Part shown: positions 54,001 through 62,843 of the stretch, piece by piece
How positions within the stretch are numbered: the stretch's first letter is position 1
Layout of the letters: each line of letters starts with the position of its first letter
DNA from: Gemmatimonadota bacterium
Lineage (GTDB): Bacteria; Gemmatimonadota; Gemmatimonadetes; Longimicrobiales; Gaopeijiaceae
Length of the DNA: 64,000 nucleotides
Assembly: GCA_022823365.1 (NCBI GenBank)
Contig: JAJDXG010000014.1
Location: 1 to 64,000, forward strand
Direction of reading: 5' to 3'
The notes under the pieces: generated by a model
The model's input: the letters and a program-made list of their open reading frames with translations, nothing else
Told to the model about the DNA's origin: nothing
Database searches by the model: none
Translations under genes and position numbers: made by a program

Positions 54001-55369
54001 GGACCTCGGTCACGAGACCGGCTCCGTGCTCGCGGCCCTCGCCGGTGCGGGTCGCCCAAGAGAGCCAATGCAGGCTTCGGCCTTCCCGTGCGGATGCGGA
54101 CCAGCCGATGTCTCTTCCGTCGCGCGCACTCGACTCGGGAGGACTGGACGGCCGATAGCACCAGGTCTGGGGGACCGATGCCGCGTCGAGCCGGAGCTTC
54201 CGGAGCGCATCGAGCCGGCCGAGTTCAGGCGGGATGTGCCCTTCCAGGTTGTTGGCGACCAGCTCGAGACCGACGACCCGTCCCTCCGCGTCGGTGTCGA
54301 CGCCGTACCACTCCCCCAGCGGCGCGTCGCTGAGCCAGTTGCGGTTGTTCCTCCAGAAGCGGCCTTCGGTCGCATCGTACACCGCACCCAGGATCGCGCG
54401 GTCCTTGGCGGAGCCCACGAGCAGGCTCACCGTCACCGCCGCGCTCCCCGAGACCGAAGCGGTCGTGGCCGTCACCACTCCGGTCCCCTCGCGTACCGCG
54501 GTTACCAGCCCCGTGGCGCTCACGCGCGCCGCCCCGCGGTCGTTCGACCACTCGAATTCGGTGTCGGGCACCTCCGTCCCGTTGGCGTCCAGGGCCCTGG
54601 CACCGAGCTGGGCCGTGGTGCCGATGGAGAAGAGCGTCACCCAGCCGGGCAACACCTGCACCTCCGCCACGACCTGCTCCACGTTCACCGCCGCCCCGCC
54701 GGACACGGTCCCGGTTGTGGCCGTCACCATCGCATTCCCGTTCCCCACCGCCGTCACCAGGCCGTTCTCGTCCACCGCGGCCACCGAATCGTCGCTCGAC
54801 CACTCGAATACGTAGGTCCCCGGCACCCGCCGGCCCTGCGAGTCGAGCGCCTCGGCCTCCAGCCGCAACGTGTCCCCGATGGCGATCAGCGTGGCCGAGT
54901 CGGGCGACACCCGCACCTGCGCCACCATCTGTTCGACGGTGACGGTCGCGACCCCCGTGGCCGCCCCGCTCGCGGCCGTCACCACGGCGCTCCCGTTCCC
55001 GACCGCGGTCACCAGGCCGAACCCGTCCACCCGCACCACCGACGCGTCGGTGGACGTGTACCCGATCGGGACCCCGGTCATCGCGTCGCCGTTCTGGTTG
55101 AGCACGGTGGCGGCGAGCCGAATCGTGTCGCCCAGCGCGTCGAGCGTCACCGACGAGGGTTCCAGGGTGACGGTCGTGGCAACCAGCCCGGGCGGCGGGG
55201 GCGGAGCCAACACCGCGGGCACTTCGTCTCCGCAGTTGACGATCAGGCACAGGGTGGCTGCCAGGGAGAGGAGTATCGACCGGCGGTGCTTCGCAGCCCG
55301 GGCCGTCCTGCGCACCGGATCGGAGCCGGCGGAGACGGGTGTCACTCCGCTCGTCGGAGCCAGGTCCAT
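51044..55369 (-). CDS. Large lipoprotein: Ig-like domains, leucine-rich repeats, metzincin protease
   Basis: This 1441-aa protein has a hydrophobic signal with lipobox (LCLIVNC). Residues 60-320 are three BIG2 Ig-like repeats (VTLDALGDTIRLAATVLNQ, LVTAVGNGSAVVTA and near copies). From about 330 to 960 come leucine-rich repeats of the plant-like type (IPPELGRLANLKTLSLSRN and similar), in two blocks each opened by a FW.N..WL.DAPV.WYGV cap. The last 400 residues hold HELGHSMSLMH at 1198-1208 (51746-51778), a metzincin zinc site with three His and catalytic Glu. It should be a surface protease with a ligand-binding array. It lies in an operon after a Gfo/Idh/MocA oxidoreductase. Confidence 0.85.
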   Translation of the reverse strand: MDLAPTSGVTPVSAGSDPVRRTARAAKHRRSILLSLAATLCLIVNCGDEVPAVLAPPPPPGLVATTVTLEPSSVTLDALGDTIRLAATVLNQNGDAMTGVPIGYTSTDASVVRVDGFGLVTAVGNGSAVVTAASGAATGVATVTVEQMVAQVRVSPDSATLIAIGDTLRLEAEALDSQGRRVPGTYVFEWSSDDSVAAVDENGLVTAVGNGNAMVTATTGTVSGGAAVNVEQVVAEVQVLPGWVTLFSIGTTAQLGARALDANGTEVPDTEFEWSNDRGAARVSATGLVTAVREGTGVVTATTASVSGSAAVTVSLLVGSAKDRAILGAVYDATEGRFWRNNRNWLSDAPLGEWYGVDTDAEGRVVGLELVANNLEGHIPPELGRLDALRKLRLDAASVPQTWCYRPSSPPESSARDGRDIGWSASAREGRSLHWLSWATRTGEGREHGAGLVTEVPMGAPLSSGTGLRNGGNRLAGPIPPELGELANLETLTLDLNELSGSIPPELGRLANLKTLSLSRNRLTGTLPPELGNLIRLESLNLAVSYDLTLTPPRPRYVLSGRLPSQLGNLTNLRELDLRGHKFTGTVPSALGRLAQLEYLSLTCNSLDGPIPSVLRQLRRLRHLDLSGNQFEGGIPAWLDDLDDLEFLDLASNYFLTGPIPTSVTRITGLVRLSLGTNRLFGVIPPRLGRLTNLESLAVGNNLLSGALPPHLGNLPNLEFLSVFRNAGLTGALPRELMQVPLDDFNWQATGLCSPRDRVFQSWLESILNHQGGPGCTLPPREIFTAFFEATGGAGWTNNTNWLRDAPVASWYGVTVEDSLFTALELPDNGLAGRLPPAVGDFLDLKRLDLGGNALTSRLPPDLGNLTELEALDLSGNGFSGPVPRDLAQLGALERMDLSDNELAGALPGILTSLSSLSDFNWSGSGACAPEVAWFQTWLESVESRSGPTCDGIFSVSVAEAHLSQATQDVGGAVPLIAGRPGLVRVLATADRANDFKPSARASFVVDGREAHAAEMALESTRGLAENLPGRLDQWYQAAIPAAALRPGVEMAVRVDPDSTMPRAALDEVRLPLDVRELPPLELTIVPVVTGSSADADLVEWVRDADDPPVEFVRAVLPVAELDLTVREPLTISSAPDASKGAEWIVILEDIELVRKAEGGRGYWYGVVNRDGDKGIRGIALVEGRVALGVPDAEVFAHELGHSMSLMHSPCGNPWQVDPDYPYPDGNIGVLGYDARSEELVDSSTHDLMSYCHPQWISDYNFRKALEYRLRTETRSRAVAARDEPRGSRLLLRGHLTADGELHMDPAFALDAPAQLPSGSGPYRVEGFSSDGIRAFALDFDMEMVSEGGGSFFFLLPFAQDRIAALERIVLSGPEGSATLDRETRASPVAIVTDRSTGRIRSILRGEAAEAAAATVAADAPFGRVPRDRVLVSYGLPGPVP

Positions 55370-55431
55370 CAGGCGAGTCTCATCGCGTCGGAGCCAAGTC
55401 CATCAGGCGAGCCTCATCGCGTCGGGATCCC
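55364..55431. repeat. 34-bp tandem duplication at a stop/start junction
   Basis: Bases 55364-55397 and 55398-55431 are near-identical (GTCCATCAGGCGAG(T/C)CTCATCGCGTCGG...). On the minus strand each unit contains the oxidoreductase stop region TGATGGAC and the codons MDLAPT. The first ATG runs into TGA after seven codons; the second opens the LRR gene. Confidence 0.7.
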
Positions 55432-56824
55432 AGCGCACGATCCGGTCCTCGAAATAGCTGAGGTTGCACGCCAGCGCCGGAGCCGCCGCGCGCAGGCCGA
55501 ATACGGCATCCTCGATGACCGGCGGGCCGCCGCGGATCGCCTGGAAGAAGTTGAAGAAGTGGTCGACGTGCGCGCCCCGGTAGCCGCGCTCGACCTCGTA
55601 ACGGGCCTCCGCGGGCGGAAGCATGCGCACGCGCGCGGGAAGACCACCCTCACCCGCGGCCGCTTCGGCCATCTTCTCCTGCGAGAATGCATCCATGGGA
55701 TCGACCGCGACGTTCTTGCGCAGCACCACGTCGGTCCAGGTCACGTCCATGGCGCCCTCGCTTCCCACCAGCCGGAGGAAGGTACTGCCCGACGTGCCAT
55801 CCACGAAGTTGACCCGCAGGGAGAGATTGAACCCCGGATGCGCGTCCGTCTCCGGATAGTCGAAGACGCCGAGAAGCACGTCCGGCACCTCCCGCCCGTC
55901 CTTCCAGTAGCGCAGGCCGCCGGCGGCCTGGATGCGCGTGGGTCCCCGCGAAGAGACCACGAAGTGGAGGCTCGAGAAGAGGTGGACGAAGAGGTCACCG
56001 GCCACCCCCGTGCCATAGTCCCGATAATTGCGCCAGCGGAAGACCCGCAGCGGATCGTAGGGACGGTCCGGGGCCGGTCCCCGGAAGCGCTCCCAGTCGA
56101 CCGTCTCTTCCGAGGCGTCGGGCGGGATGGGGTACTGCCATGCCCCGATGGGATCGTTGCGCGCCCAGAAGCCCTCCGCGTAGTTGAGCTGCCCGATGGC
56201 GCCCTGCTCGTACAGCTCCTTCGCCTTCTCGTTGCCGAGCGAGCTCATCCCCTGGCTGCCCACCTGGAATACGCGTCCCGATTCCTCCTGGGCGCGGATC
56301 AGATCGTGGCCTTCGGCGATGTCGTGCACCATGGGCTTCTCGCAGTAGACCGCCTTCCCTGCCCTGAGCGCTTCGATGGAGATGGGCTGATGCCAGTGAT
56401 CCGGCGTGCCCACGATGACCGCGTCGATGTCGTCGCGGGCAAGAACTTCCCTGTAGTCTCGCGTGGTGAAGATGTCGCCGTGCCGCTCGCGGGCGGCATC
56501 GAGGCGCCCGTCGAAGATGTCGCACGCGGCCACGAGTTCGACGCCGGGGATGCGCAGCGCCGTGTCCACGTCGGCCATGCCCATGCCACCCGCGCCGATG
56601 ACGGCCAGTCCCACGCGGTCGGAGGGGGCGACCTGGCCGAGGGGCATCGGTTCCCGAGACAGCGTCCGGGGGACGCCAGGCACTCCCTCCGCGGAAAGCA
56701 CCGACGGCAGCCCCGCGGCGAGCGCGGACCCGGCTACGGCGGACTTGACGAAATCCCGCCGGCTGCGGGCGCGAGGCTCGGGTTTCGATCCGGGAACGGG
56801 CCTCGATTTTCCTGTTTCGATCAT
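55403..56824 (-). CDS. Tat-exported Gfo/Idh/MocA-family oxidoreductase
   Basis: This 473-aa protein has a Tat signal (RSRRDFVKSAVAGSALAAG) and an NAD-binding Rossmann motif LAVIGAGGMGMADV. The family Lys-Pro motif is YCEKPMVHDI, and YRGAHVDHFFNFFQAIRGG lies near the end. Such exported enzymes oxidise or epimerise sugars, giving 3-keto-glycosides, and are often found with DUF1080 lipoproteins, one of which lies downstream. ATG 56824 has no convincing ribosome-binding site. It is the first gene of the long minus-strand operon. Confidence 0.88.
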   Translation of the reverse strand: MIETGKSRPVPGSKPEPRARSRRDFVKSAVAGSALAAGLPSVLSAEGVPGVPRTLSREPMPLGQVAPSDRVGLAVIGAGGMGMADVDTALRIPGVELVAACDIFDGRLDAARERHGDIFTTRDYREVLARDDIDAVIVGTPDHWHQPISIEALRAGKAVYCEKPMVHDIAEGHDLIRAQEESGRVFQVGSQGMSSLGNEKAKELYEQGAIGQLNYAEGFWARNDPIGAWQYPIPPDASEETVDWERFRGPAPDRPYDPLRVFRWRNYRDYGTGVAGDLFVHLFSSLHFVVSSRGPTRIQAAGGLRYWKDGREVPDVLLGVFDYPETDAHPGFNLSLRVNFVDGTSGSTFLRLVGSEGAMDVTWTDVVLRKNVAVDPMDAFSQEKMAEAAAGEGGLPARVRMLPPAEARYEVERGYRGAHVDHFFNFFQAIRGGPPVIEDAVFGLRAAAPALACNLSYFEDRIVRWDPDAMRLA

Positions 56825-56990
56825 GATGAAAACGCGTGTGGAAGTCCGTGCGAGAGCGCTGTTCGCCAACGCTTGCGTCCGACAACCTAATTACACGCCG
56901 ATCCGGTCAGCAAAGGTAGGGCCCGGCGATGGCGTTGCCGGGCCAATGCGATGCGGGATTTACACTTCACGCCGCGAGAAGCCGTGTCGG

Positions 56991-58064
56991 CTACCGCTCG
57001 GGCTCAGGACGCACCGGTTCCGAAGGCTTGGCGGGATCGGGAGTCTGGCCGGGGTCACGCCCCGAATGCTGATCCAGTAATCTCGCACCACCCTTGGGCA
57101 GCAGGAGCCGATCGGCGATCGCCGCGATCTCCTCGGCCTCGCGCCAGGCCTGTTCCAGGCGCCATAGCTCGCCTTCGAGCGCGCGGCGCTCATCCTCCTC
57201 ATGAAGGGCCATCTCCAGCGCAAGCCGGACGGGACCGGGCATCCTGAAGAGGGAGCCGGGAACCCCATTGCGAAGATAACTCTCGCTTCGGATCGCGATC
57301 TGCTCGAGGAATGCGTGCGCATGCCCGCGTTCGCTGATCTCCGAGACGGCGGCCTCCACCGTGCGCGCCTCGCCGCCAAAAGCGTTGAGGGTTGGGAGCG
57401 TCGCTCGGAGCACGCGCAGCGCGTCCTCTCCTTCAAACCACTCCGCCGAAGTGATGTCGAAGCGCTGAGGCAGCGCCAGCACCCGAAAGAGAGACTCGTC
57501 GTCGGTCGGCCGGATGCGCATCTCACGGAGACCACGGGCGCTCATCCGCCTGAGCAGCCCATCTTCCGGCCGAAAGCGGATTGAGGGGCGAACGTAGTTC
57601 AACAGATTCACCCAGTAGGCTCCCTCGAACGCCAGGAGCGTGCCCACGGCGCCCCCCAGGACGCCGGCGACAGCCACGCCGCCGGCCAGCCCGACGCCCG
57701 CCGCGGTCCATCTCACGATCCTGTGCCTCCGCCGGCGCCCGAACTGGTCCCCATAGCGCCAGGCGGCGAATTCCCGCCACAGCGGCTTTCCGATCCGCAC
57801 CAGCTCGAGCCCCTCGGGGTGGCGGGCCAGGCCGATGTTCTCCGAAGACATGCGCATGCGGGTCTCGCGAAAAAGCTTTTCGCATGCCTCGACCGCTTCC
57901 CAACGTTCCTCGAGCGGCGTCAGGTTCCAGCGCTCACAGCTCCGGCATACAACCCAGAGACGTCCCTTGTCTGCGTCGAAGGCCAGCCTGCGCCCCACCG
58001 GAAACGCCTCTACCACTTCGTTGGCGCCCAGGGGCCGCTGGCAGAACATACATGTGGTGTACAT
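56991..58064 (-). CDS. Zinc-ribbon membrane protein of unknown function
   Basis: This 357-aa protein begins MYTTCMFCQRPLG and, 30 residues on, VVCRSCERW: two CxxC knuckles of a zinc ribbon. A Gly/Ala/Val-rich stretch near residues 120-150 (GVGLAGGVAVAGVLGGAVGTLL) looks like one or two membrane helices. The C-terminal half is helical with a Glu/Arg-rich end. ATG 58064 is preceded by AGCAGGA. No known family. It is divergent from the ABC transporter genes and might share regulation. Confidence 0.6.
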   Translation of the reverse strand: MYTTCMFCQRPLGANEVVEAFPVGRRLAFDADKGRLWVVCRSCERWNLTPLEERWEAVEACEKLFRETRMRMSSENIGLARHPEGLELVRIGKPLWREFAAWRYGDQFGRRRRHRIVRWTAAGVGLAGGVAVAGVLGGAVGTLLAFEGAYWVNLLNYVRPSIRFRPEDGLLRRMSARGLREMRIRPTDDESLFRVLALPQRFDITSAEWFEGEDALRVLRATLPTLNAFGGEARTVEAAVSEISERGHAHAFLEQIAIRSESYLRNGVPGSLFRMPGPVRLALEMALHEEDERRALEGELWRLEQAWREAEEIAAIADRLLLPKGGARLLDQHSGRDPGQTPDPAKPSEPVRPEPER

Positions 58065-58158
58065 GGCTATCGGTCCTGCTTTGAACATTCCCGCCCGACA
58101 ATAGTACCTGCCAACGGCTGTCGGATCACCTCGAACCCCTTCAGCAGAGAGCCGATAC

Positions 58159-59097
58159 GTGAACGAAACAGCAGTCCGGCTGTCGGGCGTCACCAAGTCG
58201 TTCGGCGCGCACACCGCGGTTTCCGACTTCGACCTCGACATCCCCCGGGGCACGATCCTCGGATTGCTGGGCCCGAACGGGTCGGGCAAGACGACCACGA
58301 TCCGCATGATCATGGCCATCCTCCTGCCGGACGAGGGCTCCGTCGAACTGCTCGGCGGCCCAGCCGACATGAAGCGCAGGGGCCGGGTCGGGTATCTCCC
58401 CGAGGAACGGGGCGTCTACCCGAAGATGAAGGTGATCGAGCAGCTCGTCTTCCTCGGTGAACTCCGGGGCCTGGCGCGGCGCGATGCGCGGCGGCGGGCG
58501 GCGCAATGGCTCGATCGGCTGGGTCTCGAGGACTGGGCGGCCAAGAAGGTGCAGGACCTCTCGAAGGGGATGCAGCAGAAGGTTCAGTTCATCGGGACGA
58601 TCCTTCACGACCCGGACCTCCTCATCCTCGACGAGCCGTTCAGCGGGCTCGACCCGATCAACCAGGATGTGCTGGAGTCGATCGTCCGCGAGGAGAGGGA
58701 ACGCGGCAAGACCATCCTCTTCTCCACCCACCTCATGGAACAGGCGGAGCGGCTGTGCGAGCGCGTCTGCATGATCTCCCGGTCCCGCAAGGTGCTCGAC
58801 GGCGACCTCAGGGAGCTCAAGCGGCGGGAGCGGACGGGCGCGATGGCCGTGGAGTTCGAGGGCGACGCCGACTGGCTCCACCGGGCCGGCGTCGTCGACG
58901 CCGAGAAGGTGAACGGCGCCTGGCACATACCGCCCAACCGGATTTCCCACCGTGACCTGCTCGGGGCCGCCATGCGCGAAGGCGTGAACCTGCGCCGCTT
59001 CGAGGTGCTGGAGCCCCGCCTGCACGAGATCTTCGTGCGCCACGCAGGGGAGGAATCGACCGAACCGGCGATGCGGCCGAAGGGAGGCGCGCGGTGA
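58159..59097 (+). CDS. ABC transporter ATPase (NatA-like)
   Basis: This 312-aa ABC ATPase has Walker A GPNGSGKTT near residues 38-46, signature LSKGMQQ, Walker B LLILDEP and the His switch FSTHLM. A C-terminal DUF4162-type region follows. Together with the next gene it forms an ABC-2 type exporter like NatAB. GTG 58159 is the start; the stop overlaps the permease start (GTGA). Confidence 0.92.
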   Translation: MNETAVRLSGVTKSFGAHTAVSDFDLDIPRGTILGLLGPNGSGKTTTIRMIMAILLPDEGSVELLGGPADMKRRGRVGYLPEERGVYPKMKVIEQLVFLGELRGLARRDARRRAAQWLDRLGLEDWAAKKVQDLSKGMQQKVQFIGTILHDPDLLILDEPFSGLDPINQDVLESIVREERERGKTILFSTHLMEQAERLCERVCMISRSRKVLDGDLRELKRRERTGAMAVEFEGDADWLHRAGVVDAEKVNGAWHIPPNRISHRDLLGAAMREGVNLRRFEVLEPRLHEIFVRHAGEESTEPAMRPKGGAR

Positions 59098-60353
59098 GGC
59101 AGGTCTGGGTGGTGCTGCGGCGGGAGTACCTGGAGCGGGTCAGGACGAAGGGATTCATCATCGGCACGATCGCCCTTCCGCTCTTCATGATCGGGATCAT
59201 GGGGCTCAACATCTTCATTGCGGTGCAGGCCTCTGACTCCGACCGGGAGCTGGCCCTGGTGGACTTCACGGGCACCATCGGCGAGGCGGTGGCCGGGCGG
59301 CTCGACGGGCTGGGCTACGACGTCGAGGTAATGGGACCGGACGTCAGCCTGGAAGAACTGGATCGCCAGGTTATCGACGACGAACTGGAAGCCTACCTGG
59401 TGCTCGACGACCGCACGCTGTCGGAGGGGGTGTTCGCCTACCACGGGCAGGACTCGCCCGGAATCACGCGCGTGGCCCTCTTCGAGTCCGCGGTGAACGA
59501 TGTCGCGCTCGAAAGCTACCTGGCGACGATCGGTACCGGGGAAGAGCTGCGGTCGCTCATCGAAGGCGGGCGGCTGGAATTCGAATCGGTCGTCGAAGTG
59601 GAAGACCAGGCGGAGGCCGAAGCGGCCCGGATGTCGGGGATGGCGTTCGGCTTCGGAGGAGCCTTCTTCCTGTACATGGCCACGCTCCTCTACGGGGCCT
59701 TCGTGCTCCGGTCCGTCCTCGACGAGAAGCGCAACCGCGTGGTGGAGGTGGTGATCTCGTCGGTTACGCCGTGGCGGCTCCTGCTGGGCAAGGTGCTCGG
59801 AGTGGGATCGATGGGGCTGACCCAGATGGGCATCTGGGCGGCGTGCGCCGGCATTCTGCTTCTCGTCGCGGCACCGATGATCGCGGCGCAGATACCGAAC
59901 GCGGACGTTGAGCTCTTCACGCAGGTCCTGCCGGGGCCGGGCGCCCTGGTGCTCCTCATCGTTTTCTTCCTACTCGGCTACTTCCTCTATGCGTCCCTGT
60001 TCGCCGCGGTCGGAGCCATGTGCGCCACCGAGGAGGAGGCCGGCCACGCCCAGTTCCCGGTGATCATGCTCCTCATCATCCCGTTGATCCTGCAGTCGGC
60101 CACCCTCGGGGGAGGCACCATGCCGTGGATGGACTGGGTGGCGCTCTTCCCGTTCTTCAGCCCGATCATGATGTTTCCGCGCGCATTGCAGGGTGCCGTG
60201 CCCTGGTGGATGACGGGGCTGTCGCTCGTGTTCATGGCCGGCGCCGTGGTGGGCACGTCGTGGGTGGCCGGGAGGATCTACCGCGTCGGGATTCTCATGC
60301 AGGGGAAGCGGCCCACGCTGCGCGAGCTGGTGAGGTGGGTGAAGGAGGCCTGA
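59094..60353 (+). CDS. ABC-2 type permease (NatB-like)
   Basis: This 419-aa permease has an N-terminal transmembrane helix (GFIIGTIALPLFMIGIMGLNIFI), a periplasmic domain of about 150 residues, and five or six C-terminal helices starting at FGFGGAFFLYMATLLYGAFVL; the loop VVISSVTPWRLLLGK is typical of NatB. It exports Na+ or an unknown substrate powered by the ATPase before it, with which it overlaps by four bases. Confidence 0.88.
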   Translation: MRQVWVVLRREYLERVRTKGFIIGTIALPLFMIGIMGLNIFIAVQASDSDRELALVDFTGTIGEAVAGRLDGLGYDVEVMGPDVSLEELDRQVIDDELEAYLVLDDRTLSEGVFAYHGQDSPGITRVALFESAVNDVALESYLATIGTGEELRSLIEGGRLEFESVVEVEDQAEAEAARMSGMAFGFGGAFFLYMATLLYGAFVLRSVLDEKRNRVVEVVISSVTPWRLLLGKVLGVGSMGLTQMGIWAACAGILLLVAAPMIAAQIPNADVELFTQVLPGPGALVLLIVFFLLGYFLYASLFAAVGAMCATEEEAGHAQFPVIMLLIIPLILQSATLGGGTMPWMDWVALFPFFSPIMMFPRALQGAVPWWMTGLSLVFMAGAVVGTSWVAGRIYRVGILMQGKRPTLRELVRWVKEA

Positions 60354-60360
60354 TGGGGGT

Positions 60361-61368
60361 TCACCCGTGCCGCGCGAGCCAGGCGCGCAGGCGCTCGGCC
60401 TCCCTGGCGGCGGAGGGGTCGAGTTCCGCCTGGTAGAGCCGGCTGCGCACGACGAAGATGTCCATTTCGTCCGGCGGGGCGTCACGCGAGAGGATCTCCC
60501 GCACCTTGCGGAGGAAGAAGCTCCCCCAGTCCGGCCTGCGGCCATCGATGTCGGTGAAGCCGTACTCTTTCGCCAGTTCCCAGCTCGAGTAGAGCCCGCC
60601 GCTCTTTCGGGCGACGTCGGGGTCGGCGGCGAGCGCCGCGATCGCGCGGCCGACGAAGCACGGTGTCTCGGACTCCGCGAAGTACTCGTCCTTCCCGATG
60701 GCCTCGCGCCAGTTGGACTCGGTCACGCCGAAGTGGTCGAGCACCGCCTCGGAGCGCAGGAATCCGGGGGTGACCGCAAGCGCCGTCACGTTGTGCGCGT
60801 GGAGGTCGCCGGCCATGGCATAGGCAAGCCGGATCACCGCGTTCTTCGCCAGGTCGTAGAAGAGGTTGCCGCGGTAGCCGAAGGTGTCGCCGTCGGTGAC
60901 TTCGACGATGAGCCCGGCGTCGCGCTCGATCATCAGCGGGGCGCCGTGGCGGCTGGTGATGATGTGGGTGTGGACGGCGCGCTCGAGCAACTCCAGCCCT
61001 TTGGCGGTGGAGAGTTCCCAGAAGGGTGTTCCCCACTCGGTGAGCGCGTCGCCGCCCCAGATGTCGTTGACCAGGATGTCGAGCCGACCTGCTTCGGCGC
61101 GGATGCGCGCGAAGAGTTGCTCGACCTCCGACTCGACCGTGTGGTCGGCGCGGACGGCGATGCCCCGGCCTCCCTCGGCCGTAACCAGCGCCGCGGTCTC
61201 CTCCAGGGTTTCCGGACGCCCCGGGGTGGCGGGACGGCCACGCACGCTGCGGCCCGTGCAGTAGACGGTGGCGCCCGCGGCGCCAAGCATGCGGGCGATG
61301 CCGCGGCCTGCACCGCGCGTCGCGCCGGCGACGACGGCCACATGGTCCTGGAGTGGAAGGTCCGGCAC
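60361..61368 (-). CDS. Short-chain dehydrogenase/reductase
   Basis: This 335-aa SDR has the cofactor motif VAGATRGAGRGIARML, the strand LDILVNDIWGG in place of NNAG, and the catalytic pair YDLAKNAV. The additional 50 residues at the C-terminus (VRSRLYQAELDPS) occur in an SDR subgroup. GTG 61368 is chosen because GGAGG lies just upstream. Convergent with the ABC permease, with 7 bases between the stops. Substrate unknown. Confidence 0.87.
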   Translation of the reverse strand: MPDLPLQDHVAVVAGATRGAGRGIARMLGAAGATVYCTGRSVRGRPATPGRPETLEETAALVTAEGGRGIAVRADHTVESEVEQLFARIRAEAGRLDILVNDIWGGDALTEWGTPFWELSTAKGLELLERAVHTHIITSRHGAPLMIERDAGLIVEVTDGDTFGYRGNLFYDLAKNAVIRLAYAMAGDLHAHNVTALAVTPGFLRSEAVLDHFGVTESNWREAIGKDEYFAESETPCFVGRAIAALAADPDVARKSGGLYSSWELAKEYGFTDIDGRRPDWGSFFLRKVREILSRDAPPDEMDIFVVRSRLYQAELDPSAAREAERLRAWLARHG

Positions 61369-61554
61369 TGCCGCCTCCTTCGATGTGGGTGCCACGATGG
61401 ACCATGGCCCATCGCAGAGAAGATAGCGCGTCACGGAGTGCAACAGGCTTTGGCGTCCTCCACCGCTTGCCCATGCAGGACACGCGGACCCATCGTGCCA
61501 AGCGTCGCCGATCCAAGGTCCGCGCGACGAGGCGTGACGACGACTTGACGGGGG

Positions 61555-62841
61555 ATGGGCATGAAGTTTCGTGAATCAATTGCGGCCGGCCTGGCCGCGG
61601 TGGCGATCTTCGTGGCCGCCGCCGGGTGCGACTCCGCCTCCCCTCCTGTACACACAATACGTACCGACTCGGCCGGCATCCCCATCGCCACCGCCATCGA
61701 GCCACGGTGGGGCCCCGGTGAAGGTTGGACCGTCGAGCCCGAGCCTCTCCTCGAAATCGGCACCGTCACCGGCGCATCCGAATACCTGTTCACCGACGTG
61801 GTCGCGACCGTGCGTCTGACCAATGGCGACATCGTGGTGGCGGAGCGCGCCGCCTCGGAACTGCGCAGCTACGACGCAGCCGGGAACCTTCAGTGGCGGG
61901 CGGGAGGGTCCGGCGAAGGACCAGGTGAATTCAGGAGCCTCGACTTCGTCGGTACCACGGCGGGGGACTCCCTGGTGACCTACGACGGAGCGCTGCTGCG
62001 CGCCCAGCTCTTCGACCCGCAGGGCCGCCTGGCGCGAACTTACCGGGTCGCGATCACCGAAGGCGAGGCCCCCGGCAGAGGCGTTTTGGCCGACAAGGCG
62101 GTGGGTGTCGTCGACGGCCTGCTCGTCGTGCGCTTCATCGAGTACGGCGAAAGGATACCCAGCGGCATCGTACGATGGCCCCCGGAGCGCTTGGCGGCGG
62201 TGGATCTTGCCAACGGCGCCGTGAGATCGCTGATCGTGCTGCCGGGCAACGAAGCGTATATGCAAGCCCGGGAGGGAGGGGGCTATACGGACAGCCCATA
62301 TGTCTTCTCCAATGGACCTGAGTATGGTGCCGCGGCGGGGCGTCTCGCGGTGATCGACACCGAGGCCTGGTCAGTGCGCCTGATCTCATCTCGCGACGGC
62401 GCCACCACGGCGGTGTTTCGACGCGACGTGGCGCCCCGCTCGGTGACTCCCGCCCTCGTCGACCTGCATCTGGACGGCATCGTAGCGTTGGCCTTTGCGG
62501 ATCCGGACCAGGCCGCGGCAGAGGATGTGGAACGGTTCCGGCAGGGGTGGGGCGGATACCCGCGGGCACCGCGGCTCCCCGTTCTCCGCTCGGTCCACGT
62601 CGATGGTGCCGGGCACCTGTGGCTAAAGCCGTACTACGTGGCCGGCGCCGAACCACCGCCCTTCGAGATTCTCGCCCCCGATGGAACCTGGCTCGGCAGC
62701 GTTTCGCTGCCCCCCGGGCTCGTACCCGCCTTCACCCAGTACCAGGCGCCCTACATGGAGATCGGCGACGACTACGTGCTCGGGGTCTGGACCGACGAGC
62801 TGGATGTCCAGTACGTCCGCATGTACCGGATCGACAAGTAG
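61555..62841 (+). CDS. Six-bladed beta-propeller lipoprotein
   Basis: This 428-aa protein (or 426 aa from ATG 61561) has a lipobox (FVAAAGC) and the propeller repeats of the other family members: RLTNGDIVVAERAASELRSYDAAGNLQW, GSGEGPGEF, VDGAGHLWLKPYYVAG and the closing WTDELDVQYVRMY. It is the fourth intact member of the family in the window and the only one with a clear lipid anchor. Function unknown. Confidence 0.78.
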   Translation: MGMKFRESIAAGLAAVAIFVAAAGCDSASPPVHTIRTDSAGIPIATAIEPRWGPGEGWTVEPEPLLEIGTVTGASEYLFTDVVATVRLTNGDIVVAERAASELRSYDAAGNLQWRAGGSGEGPGEFRSLDFVGTTAGDSLVTYDGALLRAQLFDPQGRLARTYRVAITEGEAPGRGVLADKAVGVVDGLLVVRFIEYGERIPSGIVRWPPERLAAVDLANGAVRSLIVLPGNEAYMQAREGGGYTDSPYVFSNGPEYGAAAGRLAVIDTEAWSVRLISSRDGATTAVFRRDVAPRSVTPALVDLHLDGIVALAFADPDQAAAEDVERFRQGWGGYPRAPRLPVLRSVHVDGAGHLWLKPYYVAGAEPPPFEILAPDGTWLGSVSLPPGLVPAFTQYQAPYMEIGDDYVLGVWTDELDVQYVRMYRIDK

Positions 62842-62843
62842 AC

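Noticed and set aside
52484-56890. A 1468-codon open frame on the plus strand across the LRR and oxidoreductase genes
   Set aside because: It lies antisense to two well-supported genes, has Arg/Gly/Pro/Glu-biased composition and no homology; open frames opposite GC-rich genes are expected.
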